NCBI GenBank assembly: GCA_933207985.1
Contig: OW240912.1
Coordinates: 364,454,010-364,518,009 of the forward strand
Source: Pelobates cultripes
Lineage: Eukaryota > Chordata > Amphibia > Anura > Pelobatidae
DNA length: 64,000 bases
Direction: 5' to 3'
Shown here: piece by piece, positions 1 through 11,534 of the stretch
How positions within the stretch are numbered: position 1 is the stretch's first letter
How the letters are laid out: each line of letters starts with the position of its first letter
Notes under the pieces: model-generated
Told to the model about the DNA's origin: nothing
The model's input: only the letters and a program-made list of their open reading frames with translations
Database searches by the model: none
Program-made: the position numbers and the translations under genes

Positions 1-870
1 AGAGTTTAGAGTAATTTTAATCATAGCGAGTTTTTTTTTTGCATTATATTGCCAGATTCACTGGGAAGTAAACTTTGTGTCAAGCACTGAACTGATCCGT
101 GCAAAAAATAAAATAAATAAAAGACAACCTTCCCTAAAAAATATTCAGTAATTTGTATTTTTATATACATGGTATTAAGATATTATTTTTATTTGATTTG
201 CTAATAGTAACCATCAAAAATATTTCAAATACGTTTACAAAAGGTTTTACCTTTCCAAAATAACAAATGAACAATGAATGATGATGTATTGCAAATGACC
301 AAATAATTGTAAATTGGCAAAGATACGTTTCTACTGTAATATTATGACTTCCTAATACATGTCAAGCAAGTACAATGTACACTAATACAAGCTGGTTAAA
401 ATAAATAAATTATATAACCTAATTAAAATAGCAATTGTATTGTTAATTTTAATTTCTCTTTGCAGCTCCTAAGTTTGTCTTGTTTTACTTCACCCCTTTC
501 TATCAGTCGATTGCTTAGTCAGTATTTATATGTACAGAGTATATGTCATTAGATGGCTTGACAAAGTCCAGGAAACCGGTCAAAATATTTGGAATAACAA
601 TTGTGAACTGTCCAATGATTCATCTTCTACATCTTGACTGCAGATTTGGAGCATGCACTTGTTACCCTTATGGAAAAGTGAGGGTTCGCAACATTTATTA
701 TTTATTTAAGTGGGCAGGGTGCTGCATATCAGTAACAAACTGTTGCATAGGGCAGAAACCTCATTTTGTAGGCCAAATATCTGAATAAACTAAGCATGAG
801 AGTTCACCTACTGTTCTTATCTGCCTACTGCCTCCTGGCACAGGAAATAGGACATATACCCAAACTCTTA
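1..870. other. Intronic/intergenic AT-rich stretch
   Basis: No coding exon, RNA gene or recognisable repeat is seen. It lies downstream (in gene sense) of the FNDC3A exon at 2951-3185, so it is presumably FNDC3A intron. The next FNDC3A exon was not found here. Confidence 0.6.
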
Positions 871-2230
871 CACTGATCAGCCACAACATTAAAACAACTG
901 ACGTGAAGTAAATAACATTGATTACATTTTTACAATGGCACCTGTCAAGAAGTGGGATATATTGAGCAGCAAGTGAACAGTCAGTTCTTGAATTTCATGT
1001 GTTGGAAGCAGGAAAAATGGGCAAGCCAAAAAGATCTCAGTGACTTTTACAAGGAGCCAATCATTATGGCTTGACAAATGGGTCAGAGCATCTTCAAAAA
1101 CAGCAAGTCTTGTGGGATTTCCTGGAATGGAGTGGTTCGTATTTACCAAAAGAGGTGCAAGGAAGGAAAACTGGTGAACCAGTGTCAAAATCAAGAGTGT
1201 CCCAAGGCTCACTGATGCATATAGAAACATAGAAACATAGAATGTGACGGCAGATAAGAACCATTCGGCCCATCTAGTCTGCCCAATTTTCTAAATACTT
1301 TCATTAGTCCCTAGCCTTATCTTATAGTTAGGATAGCCTTATGCCTATCCCACGCATGCTTAAACTCCTTTACTGTGTTAACCATATGGAGAGTGAAGGC
1401 TAGCCCATCTGGTCCAATCACACAAAGGAGTAACTGTAGCAAAATGTGCTGAAAAAGTTAATGCTGGCCATGATAGAAATGTGTCCGAACACACAGTGCA
1501 TCGCAGTTTGTTGTATATGGGGCTGCGTAGCAACAGATCGGTCAGAGTGCCCATGATGATTCTGTCCACTGCCAAAGCACTTTCAATGGGGACCTGAGCC
1601 TCAGAACTGAACTGTGGAGCAATGGAAAAGGTTTTCTGGTATGATGAATCACGTTTTCTTTTAGATCACCTAGATGGCCAGATGCATGCAAAGTCTTTTA
1701 CATGGAGAAGAGATGGCAGCAGTATGCAGTATGGGAAGAAGGCAGTATTCTGCTCTTGGCTTTGTTCTCCTTGGGTCTTGGCATTCATGTAGATGTTACT
1801 TTGACACATACAATCTACCTAGAGTTTGTTGTAGAGCATGTACACCTCTTTAGGCCAATGGAGATTTCCTGATAGCAGTGGCCTATTTCAGCTTGATAAA
1901 ACACCTAGCCACACTGCAGAAATTGTTCATGAATTGTTTGATGAACATAACAGAGTTTAAGGTGTTGCTTTGGCCTTCAAATTTCCCATATCTCAATCCA
2001 ATTGAGAATCTGTGAGATATGCTTGAACAACAAATCCGATCCATGGAGGCTTCACCTTATAACTTGCAGGACTTAAAGGATATGCTGCTAATGTCTTGAA
2101 GCCAAATACCATAGGACACATTAAAAGTGCTTGTGGAGTCCATGCCTAGATGCATCAGAGCTGTTTTGGCAGCACGAGGAGGACCTACACAATATTAGCC
2201 AGGCGGTTTTAATGTTGTTGCTGATCACTG
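871..2230 (+). mobile_element. Decayed Tc1/mariner DNA transposon, plus orientation
   Basis: Both ends carry the terminal inverted repeat CACTGATCAGCCACAACATT (imperfect at the right end), and both are flanked by the TA target dinucleotide (869-870 and 2231-2232). Broken transposase frames run on the plus strand. They include a helix-turn-helix part near 1400-1600, the segment FWYDESRF near 1640, DKTPSHTA near 1900, and a 'P-N-(stop)-E' remnant of the LNPIENLW motif near 2000. These are typical of Tc1-family DDE transposases. Many stops and frameshifts plus an insertion at 1223-1382 make it inactive. A second, truncated copy of the same family begins at 16676. Confidence 0.85.
1223..1382. mobile_element. 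SINE-like retroposon inserted in the Tc1 copy
   Basis: A 160-bp segment interrupts the Tc1 sequence and is flanked by the 5-bp direct repeat CATAT (1218-1222 and 1383-1387). Removing it restores the Tc1 reading seen in the second copy near 16980. The segment begins with a repeated AGAAACATAGAAACATAG. From memory it resembles a dispersed amphibian/reptile repeat often reported as LINE-derived; the family name is not certain. Confidence 0.6.
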
Positions 2231-2950
2231 TATAAGTATAGGCATTTGGTATTTAGAGGACAAGGTTTTTGTCCTGTTGACAGATTCTTCCTGCTACCCT
2301 AAAAAGTCTGACCGTGTACTCCCAAGTTGTTGTGGGTTTTTTTTTTTTTTTTAAATCTGCCACAAACTGTGTGCAGAGAGATTTCTTGATAATATTATCT
2401 TTTACCCATGGCTTGTTAAACTACAGCACCCTAAGTCATTCATTTCTGATGTACTTTATAATAACCCATACTTGATATAAAGATTTCAGACCATTAAAAA
2501 AATTACATATTTTAAAAAACTAAGTTTGTGGTCAGTTACATCAGAAAACCCAACTGATATGGGACTCCTTATTAGATGGCAACGTTAAAAAATGAATCTA
2601 ATGATCTTCATAATTTGTGATATGGGAGTGGATAAGAACCTACACGTCTGCAATGCTTCAGGGGATATATAATCTAATACTGTTACAGTGATGGTATTGA
2701 CAACCTAATTATTATTATTTTATTGTTGGAGAGTGAGCCTTCTAAATAGCTCTACACAAATACTAACATTGTAATGTGATTATCCTCTTGTATTTGCCAG
2801 AAGTGGACACTCCTTATATGAAAGATGACCACGTCCCTTTTGGTCAATATGATTGTGCTTAATAATTCCTCACTGAACTGAATGACCGGTCACTTCCACA
2901 TGCCAAGAACATTAGGACAATTGATTGTAATTTAAACGTATGGCACTTAC
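2231..2950. other. FNDC3A intron, no recognised feature
   Basis: AT-rich unique sequence with a poly-T run at 2338-2353. Nothing coding was seen until the exon at 2951. Confidence 0.6.
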
Positions 2951-3185
2951 CCAGTTCTCCATATACCTGTGCCGGGTGATATTGTGGAGTATACTGGGAG
3001 GCCATATCTCCTGCACCAGTCACTGGTGAGTAGATATGTCGAGGTGGTGGAGGCATCATAGTTGGAAGAGGAATGAAGCTGGGCAGTGGAGGAGGCGGCC
3101 TGTGTATGACAGCATGGCCACTTGTGTGAAACTCTGGAGTATGAGGAACCACTATTACTCTTCGCACACCATTGTCCTCAATCAC
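2951..3185 (-). CDS. FNDC3A: FNDC3A coding exon (proline-rich N-terminal region)
   Basis: A 235-nt internal exon read on the minus strand. The acceptor ...TCATAG precedes GTGATTGAGG (exon starts at 3185), and the donor GG|GTAAGT follows (exon ends at 2951). It starts in phase 0 and ends in phase 1, with an open frame of 78 codons. The product contains VIEDNGVRRVIVVP, PTMMPPPPRHIYSPVTGAGD and a terminal QVYGEL, which match, with few changes, the proline-rich stretch of vertebrate FNDC3A that precedes its FN3 domains. FNDC3B differs clearly in this stretch. FNDC3A is an ER/Golgi membrane protein with FN3 repeats and a C-terminal membrane anchor, needed in mouse for Sertoli-spermatid adhesion. 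The exon joins in frame to the one at 10112-10188. No stop or frameshift is seen, so the gene looks functional. The FN3-coding exons lie beyond the left edge of the window. Confidence 0.95.
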
Positions 3186-4099
3186 CTATGATGAAAAAAA
3201 AAAGATGAAAAAACAAAAACAAAATTTAGGTACAGGTATTTTCTTTGTGCTTTTTGAAACCTATATGTGCAAAAAAGCAACACACACCCACTAAGGACTT
3301 TCTGTGATATTATCTTGTACAAAGCCTATAAATGGAGAAGAGGGGCACTAAGGAGTTTCCCCCATTAAGGAATTTCATGGAGGATGGTCTTGTTAATGTG
3401 TACAAATAATGTTTCTCCATTGAATATTGCAATATAAATATTAAAATTATGTAAATAAGTAGCTTAAACTGTAAAAAAATATAAAAGGATTGAGGCATAT
3501 ATTAGTACAGAAGCATTCAGAACTTGTCTGACCAGTTTCTGAGACAACAAGAACATTGTTTCAAACATAGCAACAATAGGGGTTATACACAAATAACAAT
3601 TTTGAGTTCTTAAAATAGGGTAATCATCTGTATACATTAATATTCCATTAAGTAGAATGGAGCATCTACCCTCTTGAAAACCTGACCTGACAAAAGGTTT
3701 TTCTATACAAACACAAACATTATAAAATGTAGCATCGTGTATATCCCAAATAAGAATGGGATTCCTTTCTATTATTTGCTATTAAACAGTCTCTGGCTTT
3801 AAGTCACATTTTCAGTAGGACATCTATTGTAGAATAGACGACCTCATAGCCAAACTTTTAGTCACTATTACTAAAGCAAAAGTGTCCCTCTTTGCCAGCT
3901 GGAAATGTTGGGAGGTATATTGTATTAAGTTGCAAACCTTACAAAAAATATAAGTACATAAAAACCTCAAATATTTGAAATTAGACCACCTTTGAAATGT
4001 CTATGGTGTGAAATGATGGCATTGAAAGGCCATCTGCCTGCTATCTCCAATTTGAAGGCAACATTTTTAAGGCAATGTTTTCCACAGTATCTAACAAGC
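3186..4099. other. FNDC3A intron, unique sequence
   Basis: AT-rich with no repeat family recognised. Short ORFs here (for example 3310-3498 and 3967-4206) show no domain or splice support. Confidence 0.6.
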
Positions 4100-4142
4100 A
4101 TGCGCGTGCGCGTGCGCACACACAAAAACAAACAAAAAAAAA
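4100..4142. repeat. Alternating purine-pyrimidine simple repeat (Z-DNA type)
   Basis: A GCGCGTGCGCGTGCGCACAC tract followed by CA and an A-rich run. It is strictly alternating purine-pyrimidine over about 24 bp, the class of sequence that can adopt Z-DNA. Confidence 0.6.
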
Positions 4143-4317
4143 CTAGCAGAGTTTCTCTTAGTTCTCCTGATCTAAGCCATGCATGTAAGGCTAGCTCATT
4201 GGACAAGCGTCAACTGAATACTCTCAGTCAATGAGCTAAGCCCAGGGCTTAGTTCAGACAAAAAGCTTATGGCTCTTCATCAACAGTAGCAGAGGCGACT
4301 AGCAGGGCTCAGCAGAC

Positions 4318-4405
4318 TCCATGCACTACTTATAAAGGGGATGGGGCACCATAACCATTACATCCAGATGTGGTGGTTATGGTACTCTGGGTGTTGCTTT
4401 AACAT
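4318..4405. mobile_element. Hairpin MITE fragment
   Basis: Inverted halves GGCACCATAACCATTACATC and GATGTGGTGGTTATGGTACTC form a tight hairpin, followed by a CTTTAA end. Related GGTTATGGTGCT sequence recurs at 50041-50245. This looks like the palindromic end of a TTAA-type MITE. Confidence 0.5.
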
Positions 4406-6143
4406 CAGGGATGCTGAAATCTATTTCAGAATCCAACAATCAGATGTGCTGCTTTAAAATATACAAACATTGCACAAGGACAGCAAATGTTAAATCAAAA
4501 TGGGAACAAGTCCATTTTAAAAGGTAAATTGCTGTGAAATGTCTAGATACATTAGAAGCACTGTATCTTGAATAGAATCCAAACACGCTGTATAAATAGG
4601 CGCAGGGCACGGATAATGCATACACTTTGACCTTCCACGCTTTTAGATCTGTAATAATTACACTAGTAGGGAAATGTAAACACAGCTGTGAGAATAATTG
4701 CAGACTTAACTAAAAGTGAGAGTGCGGCTCAAACCAAGGGTTCGGTTTCAATAAGCAACCTCCGCCAACATAATATCTTAAATCTAGTCTTGACTCCGTA
4801 TAAACATCTATTTGACTAATGAGAACTGTAAGGCTAGATTTTTTTCTTCTTCTAAATATACCATTACAAATTGAAGGTGGTGGGGCTTTCAGTTTACAGG
4901 TGCCAACTCACAGTGTATGCAGTATTTACATTGATCACTGCCTGCCACCATGACCAAAGCATCAATCTTATATCTCTGTGCGTGTCAAAATGAATGTTAG
5001 CGCACAGTGTTTCGCAAAAGTTCTCCCCTATTCCACGCCTTTTTGTGAAATGGTGATTAGCAAGGTTGTGTTCCGTCTCTGCACATGGCTGTTGGTAAAA
5101 TTAGTAAGTACCCTTATTGAATGGGTGTTATGTACCTCATGTATAAAATTGTACACTAGATTTTGGATATATGTACCACGATATCTCCTCCACCTTCAAC
5201 CAGCACATCAGGTAGAACTTGTAGCCTGATGTAGAACTTGTAGAGTTCAATACTTGTAGAGTCAAAACACAAGACTACAAGTTCTACCAGTCTATGGTAT
5301 AGATATTATAGTGCAGTAAAAAAAACAAAACCTCAACACAAATATTAATTCAATCTACACAGATCTCACATCATCCCCTAATTGAACTTACACCTGTAGC
5401 AATGGTGTGAAAGTGGTGTGCTTATGGTACAGAGACTTCCCAGTGTACTTTGGGAGCACCATCCTATCTTCACCTATACGTTCGTTACAAGTGATATTAT
5501 ACCCCAGTGCACATGCAAGCAGCATGTATGAAGACACACTATGCCAGTTTATGAAACTGCTAGCCAGCTAATACAAATTCAGCATTGTTTATTATATATA
5601 AAGTAGGATTAACACTGTATGGTGTGCCTTACAAATGTTTTTATGTCTATGCAGGTTTTACTTTGATAAGGTTTGTCCAATTTGAGCAAACTCTTCTATT
5701 AAAGATTAACCAAGCTCTCTTTCCTGCATGGATCAAAGGTGAAGGCACAGGAAGTGTCAGAACTATTTTGAAGCAGTCATTAAATAAACAGGCATTTTAG
5801 ATTTCAGTTTCAGGATACGTAGGACATCAAAGTTCTACGTGGAAGGCAGCATGTGTGACTGTTTTCCTAATACTATAGTGCTCCTGTCCCTAGTTAGGTA
5901 GAAAATAAATAAATAATTTAATTGACTGCAGTGTCCCTTTGACTTACTGGAAAGGGCTTTCTTATAGTCTTCCTAGACACAGCATGTACTGTAGCCACGG
6001 GTGTGTGAATTAATTGTTTCCTAATATGTTGCAAAGTAGATTCACAACTCAAACTCCTGCAGGTCAGGTTTAACACATTATAAAATCTTAAATTACTGAT
6101 TGTCTGCACAAGTAATATTTAGGGACCTGATTAACAGATTGGA
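4406..6143. other. FNDC3A intron, mostly unique
   Basis: Unique AT-rich intron. The only structure seen is a local set of short repeats: TAGAACTTGTAG at 5212 and 5231, with its inverse CTACAAGTTCTA at 5275. GTGTCCCTTTGA at 5930 resembles a decayed MITE end. Confidence 0.5.
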
Positions 6144-6918
6144 CTATCCTTTTAAATACTGCACACTGTTAAACTTGCGCTATCCTTTTAAATACTGCAT
6201 ACCGTTCAACCCGAGCTAGCCTTTTAAATACTGCATACCGTTCAACTCGCGCCATCCTTTTAAATACTGCATACCGTTCAACTCGCGCTATCCTTTTAAA
6301 TACTGCATACCGTTCAACTCGCGCTATCCTTTTAAATACTGCATACCGTTCAACTCGCGCTATCCTTTTAAATACTGCATACCGTTCAACTCGCGCTATC
6401 CTTTTAAATACTGCATACCGTTCAACTCGCGCTATCCTTTTAAATACTGCATACCGTTCAACTCGCCCTATCCTTTTAAATACTGCATACCGTTCAACTC
6501 GCGCTATCCTTTTAAATACTGCATACCGTTCAACTCGCGCTATCCTTTTAAATACTGCATACCATTCAACTCGCGCTATCCTTTTAAATACTGCATACCA
6601 TTCAACTCGCGCTATCCTTTTAAATACTGCATACCGTTCAACTCGCGCTATCCTTTTAAATACTGCATACTATTCAACTCGCTATCCTTTTAAATACTGC
6701 ATACTATTCAACTCGCGCTATCCTTTTAAATACTGCATACTATTCAACTCGCGCTATCCTTTTAAATACTGCATACTATTCAACTCGCGCTATCCTTTTA
6801 AATACTGCATACTATTCAACTCGCGCTATCCTTTTAAATACTGCATACCGTTCAACTCACGCTATCCTTTTAAATACTGCATACCGTTCAACCCAAGCTA
6901 TCCTTTTAAATACTGCAT
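6144..6918. repeat. 36-bp minisatellite, 21 full units plus a partial unit
   Basis: Each unit starts CTATCCTTTTAAATACTGCA and ends TTCAACTCGCG, with a 36-bp period. Unit starts fall at 6144, 6180, 6216 and so on to 6898; the unit at 6648 is 34 bp. A short variable site (ACCGTT, ACCATT or ACTATT) changes in blocks: CCG units, then two CCA units, one CCG, five CTA units, then CCG again. The most divergent units are at the two edges. The units are directly adjacent without spacers, so this is not a CRISPR-like array. Each unit contains CpG sites and a TTTAAA core. Confidence 0.95.
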
Positions 6919-7349
6919 TTATTTATAGGCCGAGAGTGTCATCTGACTGCAATGAAACGTGCACAGAATTAACCTTAGCCAGCCTGGAACTCTAGTTCTA
7001 GGCTGGCTGATGACACGCCAATGACGCTGCCAGAGGTGGAGTTACCTAGCGTTATATAATCATATAGCAAAAAGCTGCACATACGCTGAAGTGGTCATTG
7101 TGCTTGGAGAAACACAGTCTCTTCTCCTTTCCAAATTCACCAAAAGCATAAACAGAACTACTGTCTTTCATCACCACTTCTGTGCTAATTTTAGGTCAAC
7201 CTGGCTAACATGATTAAAATATAGCGGAAAATGTAAATACCACAAAAGATGAATATACCTGTATTGTTATTTTTCTGGATCCCCTTTTAGGTTTGTTTTT
7301 TGTGTGCTGCGAATGGTATAATCTGTGTTTGCTTGAAGCTACATATGCC
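6919..7349. other. FNDC3A intron, no recognised feature
   Basis: Unique sequence between the minisatellite and the LTR-like/MITE cluster. No exon or repeat was recognised. Confidence 0.5.
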
Positions 7350-7848
7350 TTAAAGGAGCACTATTGTCACGTTTTCATCCGCTTATAAAAATGTGGTTAA
7401 TGACATTTACTGTCCACACAGGAAAAGTTGTGCCGAGCAGCAACCAAATCCACAGAAGGGTTAATGCTGAGCAGCAATTATGCAAATGGGAACCTGGTAA
7501 CTGCCTTTGGGGTCAAAGGCCGGTTACAGCCTATCAGATCTAGAGGAGGGGTATTTAGGCCCAGTTCTCATCCTGCTCAGTGCCCTGTCGTGGTTTCCCT
7601 TGTGGTTGTCCGAGAGCGCGTTATTGATTCTGGTTATTTGACTTTGGCATTGTTTTGACTTCCCTGTTTTCTGGCATCCCTGACTCCTGGCTTTTCCTTA
7701 TCGTTGTGTCGCTTTCTGTTTCCCTTGACCTCGGCTATTCCTGACTATTCTTTGGTACGTTAGTCCGGCCATTCTAAGGTCCGGTATACGTTACCTATCA
7801 GTCCTCTGTGTTATACAATTCTACGTGCTGGATCATTATGTAATCCTG
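7350..7848 (+). mobile_element. Possible Ty3/gypsy-type solo LTR next to a MITE end
   Basis: It begins with TTAAAGGAGCACTATTGTCA, a TTAA-MITE-like end. It then contains a GGGTATTTAGGCCCAG promoter-like block near 7547, a pyrimidine-rich downstream region with repeated TTGACTTCCCTG / CCTTGACCTCGG / CCTGACTATTC, and ends ATCCTGACA at 7848. This layout resembles frog gypsy LTRs. No target-site duplication or internal retroviral genes were identified, so the call is tentative and the left LTR boundary is unclear. Confidence 0.35.
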
Positions 7849-8394
7849 ACAACTATAGGGTCAGGAACACAAACATGTATTCCTGACCTTACAGTGTTAA
7901 AACCACCATCTTGCCTCTCTAAATATAGTAAAATCTAACTTGTATTCAAGTCTTAAGCGGCTACCTTTGCCTGTGAATTGCCTCTGTCTGCTGACATAAT
8001 CAGAAGTGGTGGTCTGAGCCACTCACAATGCTTCCCACAGGTTTGGCTGAGACTGACAAGAAGGCAGATCAGGGGCAGAGCCAGCATGATTCAAACACAG
8101 CCTTGGCCAATTAGCATCTCCTCATAGAGATGAATTGAATCAAGGCATCTCTAGGAGCAAAGTCCAGTGTGGAGACATTGAATGGCAGTGCTGCACACTA
8201 GGCAGGACTGCCCCAGGAAGCACCTCTAGCAGCCTTCTGATGAGTGGCCAGTGAAGTTATCACTAGGCTGTAATGTAAACACTGCATTTTCTCTGAAAAG
8301 ACTGTTTACAGCAAAAAGCCTGCAGGGAATGATTCTATTTACCAGAACAAATGCAATAAGCTGTAGTTGTTCTGGTGACTATAGTGTCCCTTCA
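7849..8394 (-). mobile_element. TTAA MITE (T2/Kolobok-like), family A
   Basis: The left end is a hairpin: ACTATAGGGTCAGG...CCTGACCTTACAGTG. The right end is GTAGTTGTTCTGGTGACTATAGTGTCCCTTCAA, of which the last 12 bases are the degraded TTAA terminus. An internal palindrome around 8122-8160 (TCATAGAGATG / CATCTCTA) is shared with the copies at 10923, 22539 and 53092. It is noncoding. Confidence 0.75.
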
Positions 8395-9060
8395 ATCAGG
8401 ATCTAAAAGAACAGTAACCTTTATGGACCTGATTAACAGATTTTCGATGCAGGAAACTACCCAAACTACCATTTCTGGATACAAAGTGTATATTATCTCC
8501 CTTTTATGGAACACATTTGGAAACATTCAGGTTTGGGGTGGGATTTTAGCTTATCTTCGATCGAAAACTGAACTAAATGTATTAAAGAATTACCTTTTTC
8601 CATATTGGTATTACTGTAACCTAGCTTTTAAAATAATAATTCTATGAATGTGCGTTAATTAAATTCTACAACCTATATGAGGACTTAGAAAGCAGGTTTA
8701 CAATTTGTAGTTAAGTAGAGAAAATACGTATTGGGAGAGTGTGAATAAACTCAATGAGTCACACTGGAGAAATTATATTTTAGTCAACACAATGCTGTAT
8801 CCAAGGACCACAGACAGTGTGGAAAAGATATGTATTTGCACAGATAAGGACTGTCTGTTGATCAGGATGATGACATCTTTATTGCCGTTTTTGTTATAGA
8901 ATAATGTCCTTATTAAAATACCGCAATAGACCTGTGCACAGCACAGAGCTATTCTAGTCATGAGTTTATTTTTGGTTTTCACAAACTAATTATCTGGTTT
9001 GGAAAATAAATTAAATGTATTTTTAAATAAGAAGGCTCATATTATTCATTACTACTCCAA
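8395..9060. other. FNDC3A intron, no recognised feature
   Basis: Unique AT-rich sequence. The 90-codon plus-strand ORF at 8375-8647 starts inside the MITE end and has no recognisable domain. Confidence 0.5.
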
Positions 9061-9230
9061 TGAGAGGCTAGGATAGGGAGCTCCTTGTGACCATTCAATG
9101 GCCCCTGCTAAAGGAAAAACTAAGTCAGAGATTATACACTTTCTTGTAGCTCTACCAATGGACTTCAGACACTACAACCACTTCAACAAGACGAAGCAGT
9201 TAAAGTGCCTATAGTGTCCCTTTAACTGCA
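9061..9230. mobile_element. TTAA MITE remnant
   Basis: The right end GCCTATAGTGTCCCTTTAA (to 9230) matches the family A terminus. The hairpin next to it is decayed (ACAACCACTTCAACAAGACG / AAGCAGTT). The left part cannot be delimited. Confidence 0.45.
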
Positions 9231-9468
9231 GGTATTGCAGAGGTGACCTCGAGATTTTAGCCACAACTAAGGATATCTTGCAGAAGCAGGTACCAAAATT
9301 ATTATGTATTGGCTTGGAAGCTTTGGTTACATTGGATCCAGAACAGAATTAGGATATGAGGGACGAATGTTTGGGATCCAAGGTTTTCTAATGCGTTTGA
9401 GTAAGGGAAAGACTACTGTTTAATTATCCCTAACACGAACATGCTGTTCTCCTATGTCTTGTCTTATT

Positions 9469-9546
9469 TTAACCCCTTAAGGACCAAACTTCTGGAATAA
9501 AAGGGAATCATGACAGGTCACACATCATGTATCCTTAAGGGGTTAA
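9469..9546. mobile_element. Short palindromic TTAA MITE, family C
   Basis: A 78-bp element with ends TTAACCCCTTAAGGACC and its inverse CCTTAAGGGGTTAA. Copies occur at 32285-32364 and 47162-47237. The core contains TTCCCTTTTAT or its complement. Confidence 0.8.
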
Positions 9547-10111
9547 AGAGTGTCGGTTGTCAAAGCCCTAGATTTATCACACACACATTTTTCTCCAGGA
9601 GTACATTTTCAAATTATACCAAAACCAATTTCAAATGTGTATTTTACCATTATTTTCCAGAGAATGAAAATCTCTGTATAGTTTAATGTCTAAAGGAAGA
9701 AAAAATAAAAAAATAAAATTAATATGAAATGAAAACAACCTGCTTTATTTAAACTTACTAATTTCCTATATGGGTTACACTTATGTTTTCTGGCAAGGGT
9801 TAAATAGGAATTACCTCAACCAACTAACCTACCCCCGACATTTGTGATTTTTTTTCAGCCCGAAAGCATTTATTACTATATAGTATTATGATTCTATAAA
9901 CTATAGACTGTGCCGATTGGTTGATATGAAGTTTGGTTGCAACTTTTTAAATCCATTCTAACTTTGATTTATGAATTTACCAATGTTTGCTGCTCTGGAG
10001 TAGAAAAGAGAGAATGATAAATAATACACGCTTCCCCCATCTTTAATAAAATAATATTTTCCTTCATCACAAGGTTTGGAAAATATTACATTTAGCTGTA
10101 TGTGAACATAC
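9547..10111. other. FNDC3A intron, no recognised feature
   Basis: Unique AT-rich intron between MITE family C and the exon at 10112. Confidence 0.6.
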
Positions 10112-10188
10112 CTGTTGCGCATACCCCGGAGGCAGATATATCTGGGGCACAGAGCCATTCGGTGACATCATTGGAACATCAGCAGGGC
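10112..10188 (-). CDS. FNDC3A: FNDC3A coding exon (MMSPNGSVP segment)
   Basis: A 77-nt internal exon on the minus strand. The acceptor TTCTTTGCAG precedes GCCCTGCTGA (start 10188), and the donor CAACAG|GTATGT follows (end 10112). The first two bases complete a Gly codon begun by the exon at 35793, and the last codon is complete, so the phases agree with both neighbours. The encoded PADVPMMSPNGSVPQIYL then PPGYAQQ matches FNDC3A closely (PAQVPMMSPNGSVPPIYV, then PPGYAPQ, from memory). This proline-rich N-terminal segment has no FN3 domain. The two Met codons here would be the first AUGs available to a transcript that starts downstream of the usual first exon. Confidence 0.95.
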
Positions 10189-10922
10189 CTGCAAAGAATG
10201 TCAAAGAAACAATATTAAAAATACTTGATACTCAACATTTTAAACACACACGTCCACATGCACAAAACTGCAAATCACACATATTGCATAGAGAATGAAA
10301 GTCAATCTTTCAGAGAACAGAACAGAAAGAAAGTGAACTGGAATTTTAGCACAGACATGAAGATGAATTGTACTCTATGAACTGATGATGGAATAAAATC
10401 TATGTGGACCAAAAGGTTAGCTTTCATCAACTTGGAAAAGTTTCTATCTGTATGGACTTACGGTGTTTGCGTTTATGTAGCATTGAGCAATTTCCAGTTA
10501 CATAGCATCCGTAACTTTGTGTCTATTAAGATTTAATTAAGGTTTATCTAGCTTTGAAGAAGAAATGCCATTCATGAGTAACAACAAACCGGACAAGTAA
10601 TTACTCATTACTTGTAGAGTTTTGCATAAATTCTTACAACAATTTCTTCATCCAATTTTACTAATATCACAACCATTAGAGACATTTGACTAATAGCGTA
10701 AAGACATACAAATTAAGACATGTTAACACATTTATATGTGTGAACTCAAAGTGCACTGGCTTCTAAATATTTTAGAAAATAAAAAGGCATGTCAAATATC
10801 AAAATAAAAAAAATATGAAAAAAACAAAACAAAATCTGATGAATACTTTTGAACACAAACAATGATACATTGTTTTTTTTAATAGATTGAACTATATTTT
10901 CATTCAGCGTATTGTTATAGTA
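10189..10922. other. FNDC3A intron, unique
   Basis: AT-rich intron. No repeats or exons were recognised. Confidence 0.6.
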
Positions 10923-11534
10923 GTAAAGGGACACTATAGTCACCTGAACAACTTCAGCTTAATGAGGTTGTTCAGGTGAGAACTATAGCTCCCTGCAGCC
11001 TCTGATGTAAACACTGTACTTTCTGAGAAAATACAGTGTTTACATTGAAAGCTAGGAACACCTCCAGTTGCAGTCACTCAGAGGGACTTCTGACTTGATG
11101 GAAGCATAATATGCCTCCATCCATTCAGATCTGCTGTGCACGGGCATCCTGTGATTCAGTATCTTCTCCCACTGCATGCAGACACTGAACTTTCCTCATA
11201 GAGATTCATTGATTCAGTTCATCTCTATGAGGAGATGCTGATTGGCCAGGGCTGTGTTTGAATCATGCTGGCTCTGCCCCTGATCTGCCTCCTCGTCCGT
11301 CTCAGCCAATCCTATGGGGAAGCACTGTGATTGGATCAGGCTATCACATGTCAGCAGACTGCTTGTTTTTCCTGAGTCTAACAGCATGCAGATTTACAGC
11401 TTCTGGCTTGAATACAGTAAGATTTTTACTATATTTATGGAGGCATGAGGGGCCGAGGGGGGCTAGATGGTGGTGTTAACACTATAGGGTCAGGAATACA
11501 TGTAGTTGCACTGGTGACTCTAGTGTCCCTTTAA
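10923..11534 (+). mobile_element. TTAA MITE (T2/Kolobok-like), family A, full length
   Basis: The left end AAAGGGACACTATAGTCACC is followed by a hairpin (GAACAACTTCAGCTTAATGA / GGTTGTTC). The right end has ACACTATAGGGTCAGG and closes with CTCTAGTGTCCCTTTAA. It is about 610 bp and noncoding. An internal palindrome (TCATAGAGATTC / ATCTCTATGA) lies at about 11195-11232. The left TTAA has decayed to GTAA. Confidence 0.85.

Noticed and set aside
6144..6918. CRISPR-like regular repeats
   Set aside because: 36-bp units abut with no spacers, in a vertebrate intron; it is a minisatellite.
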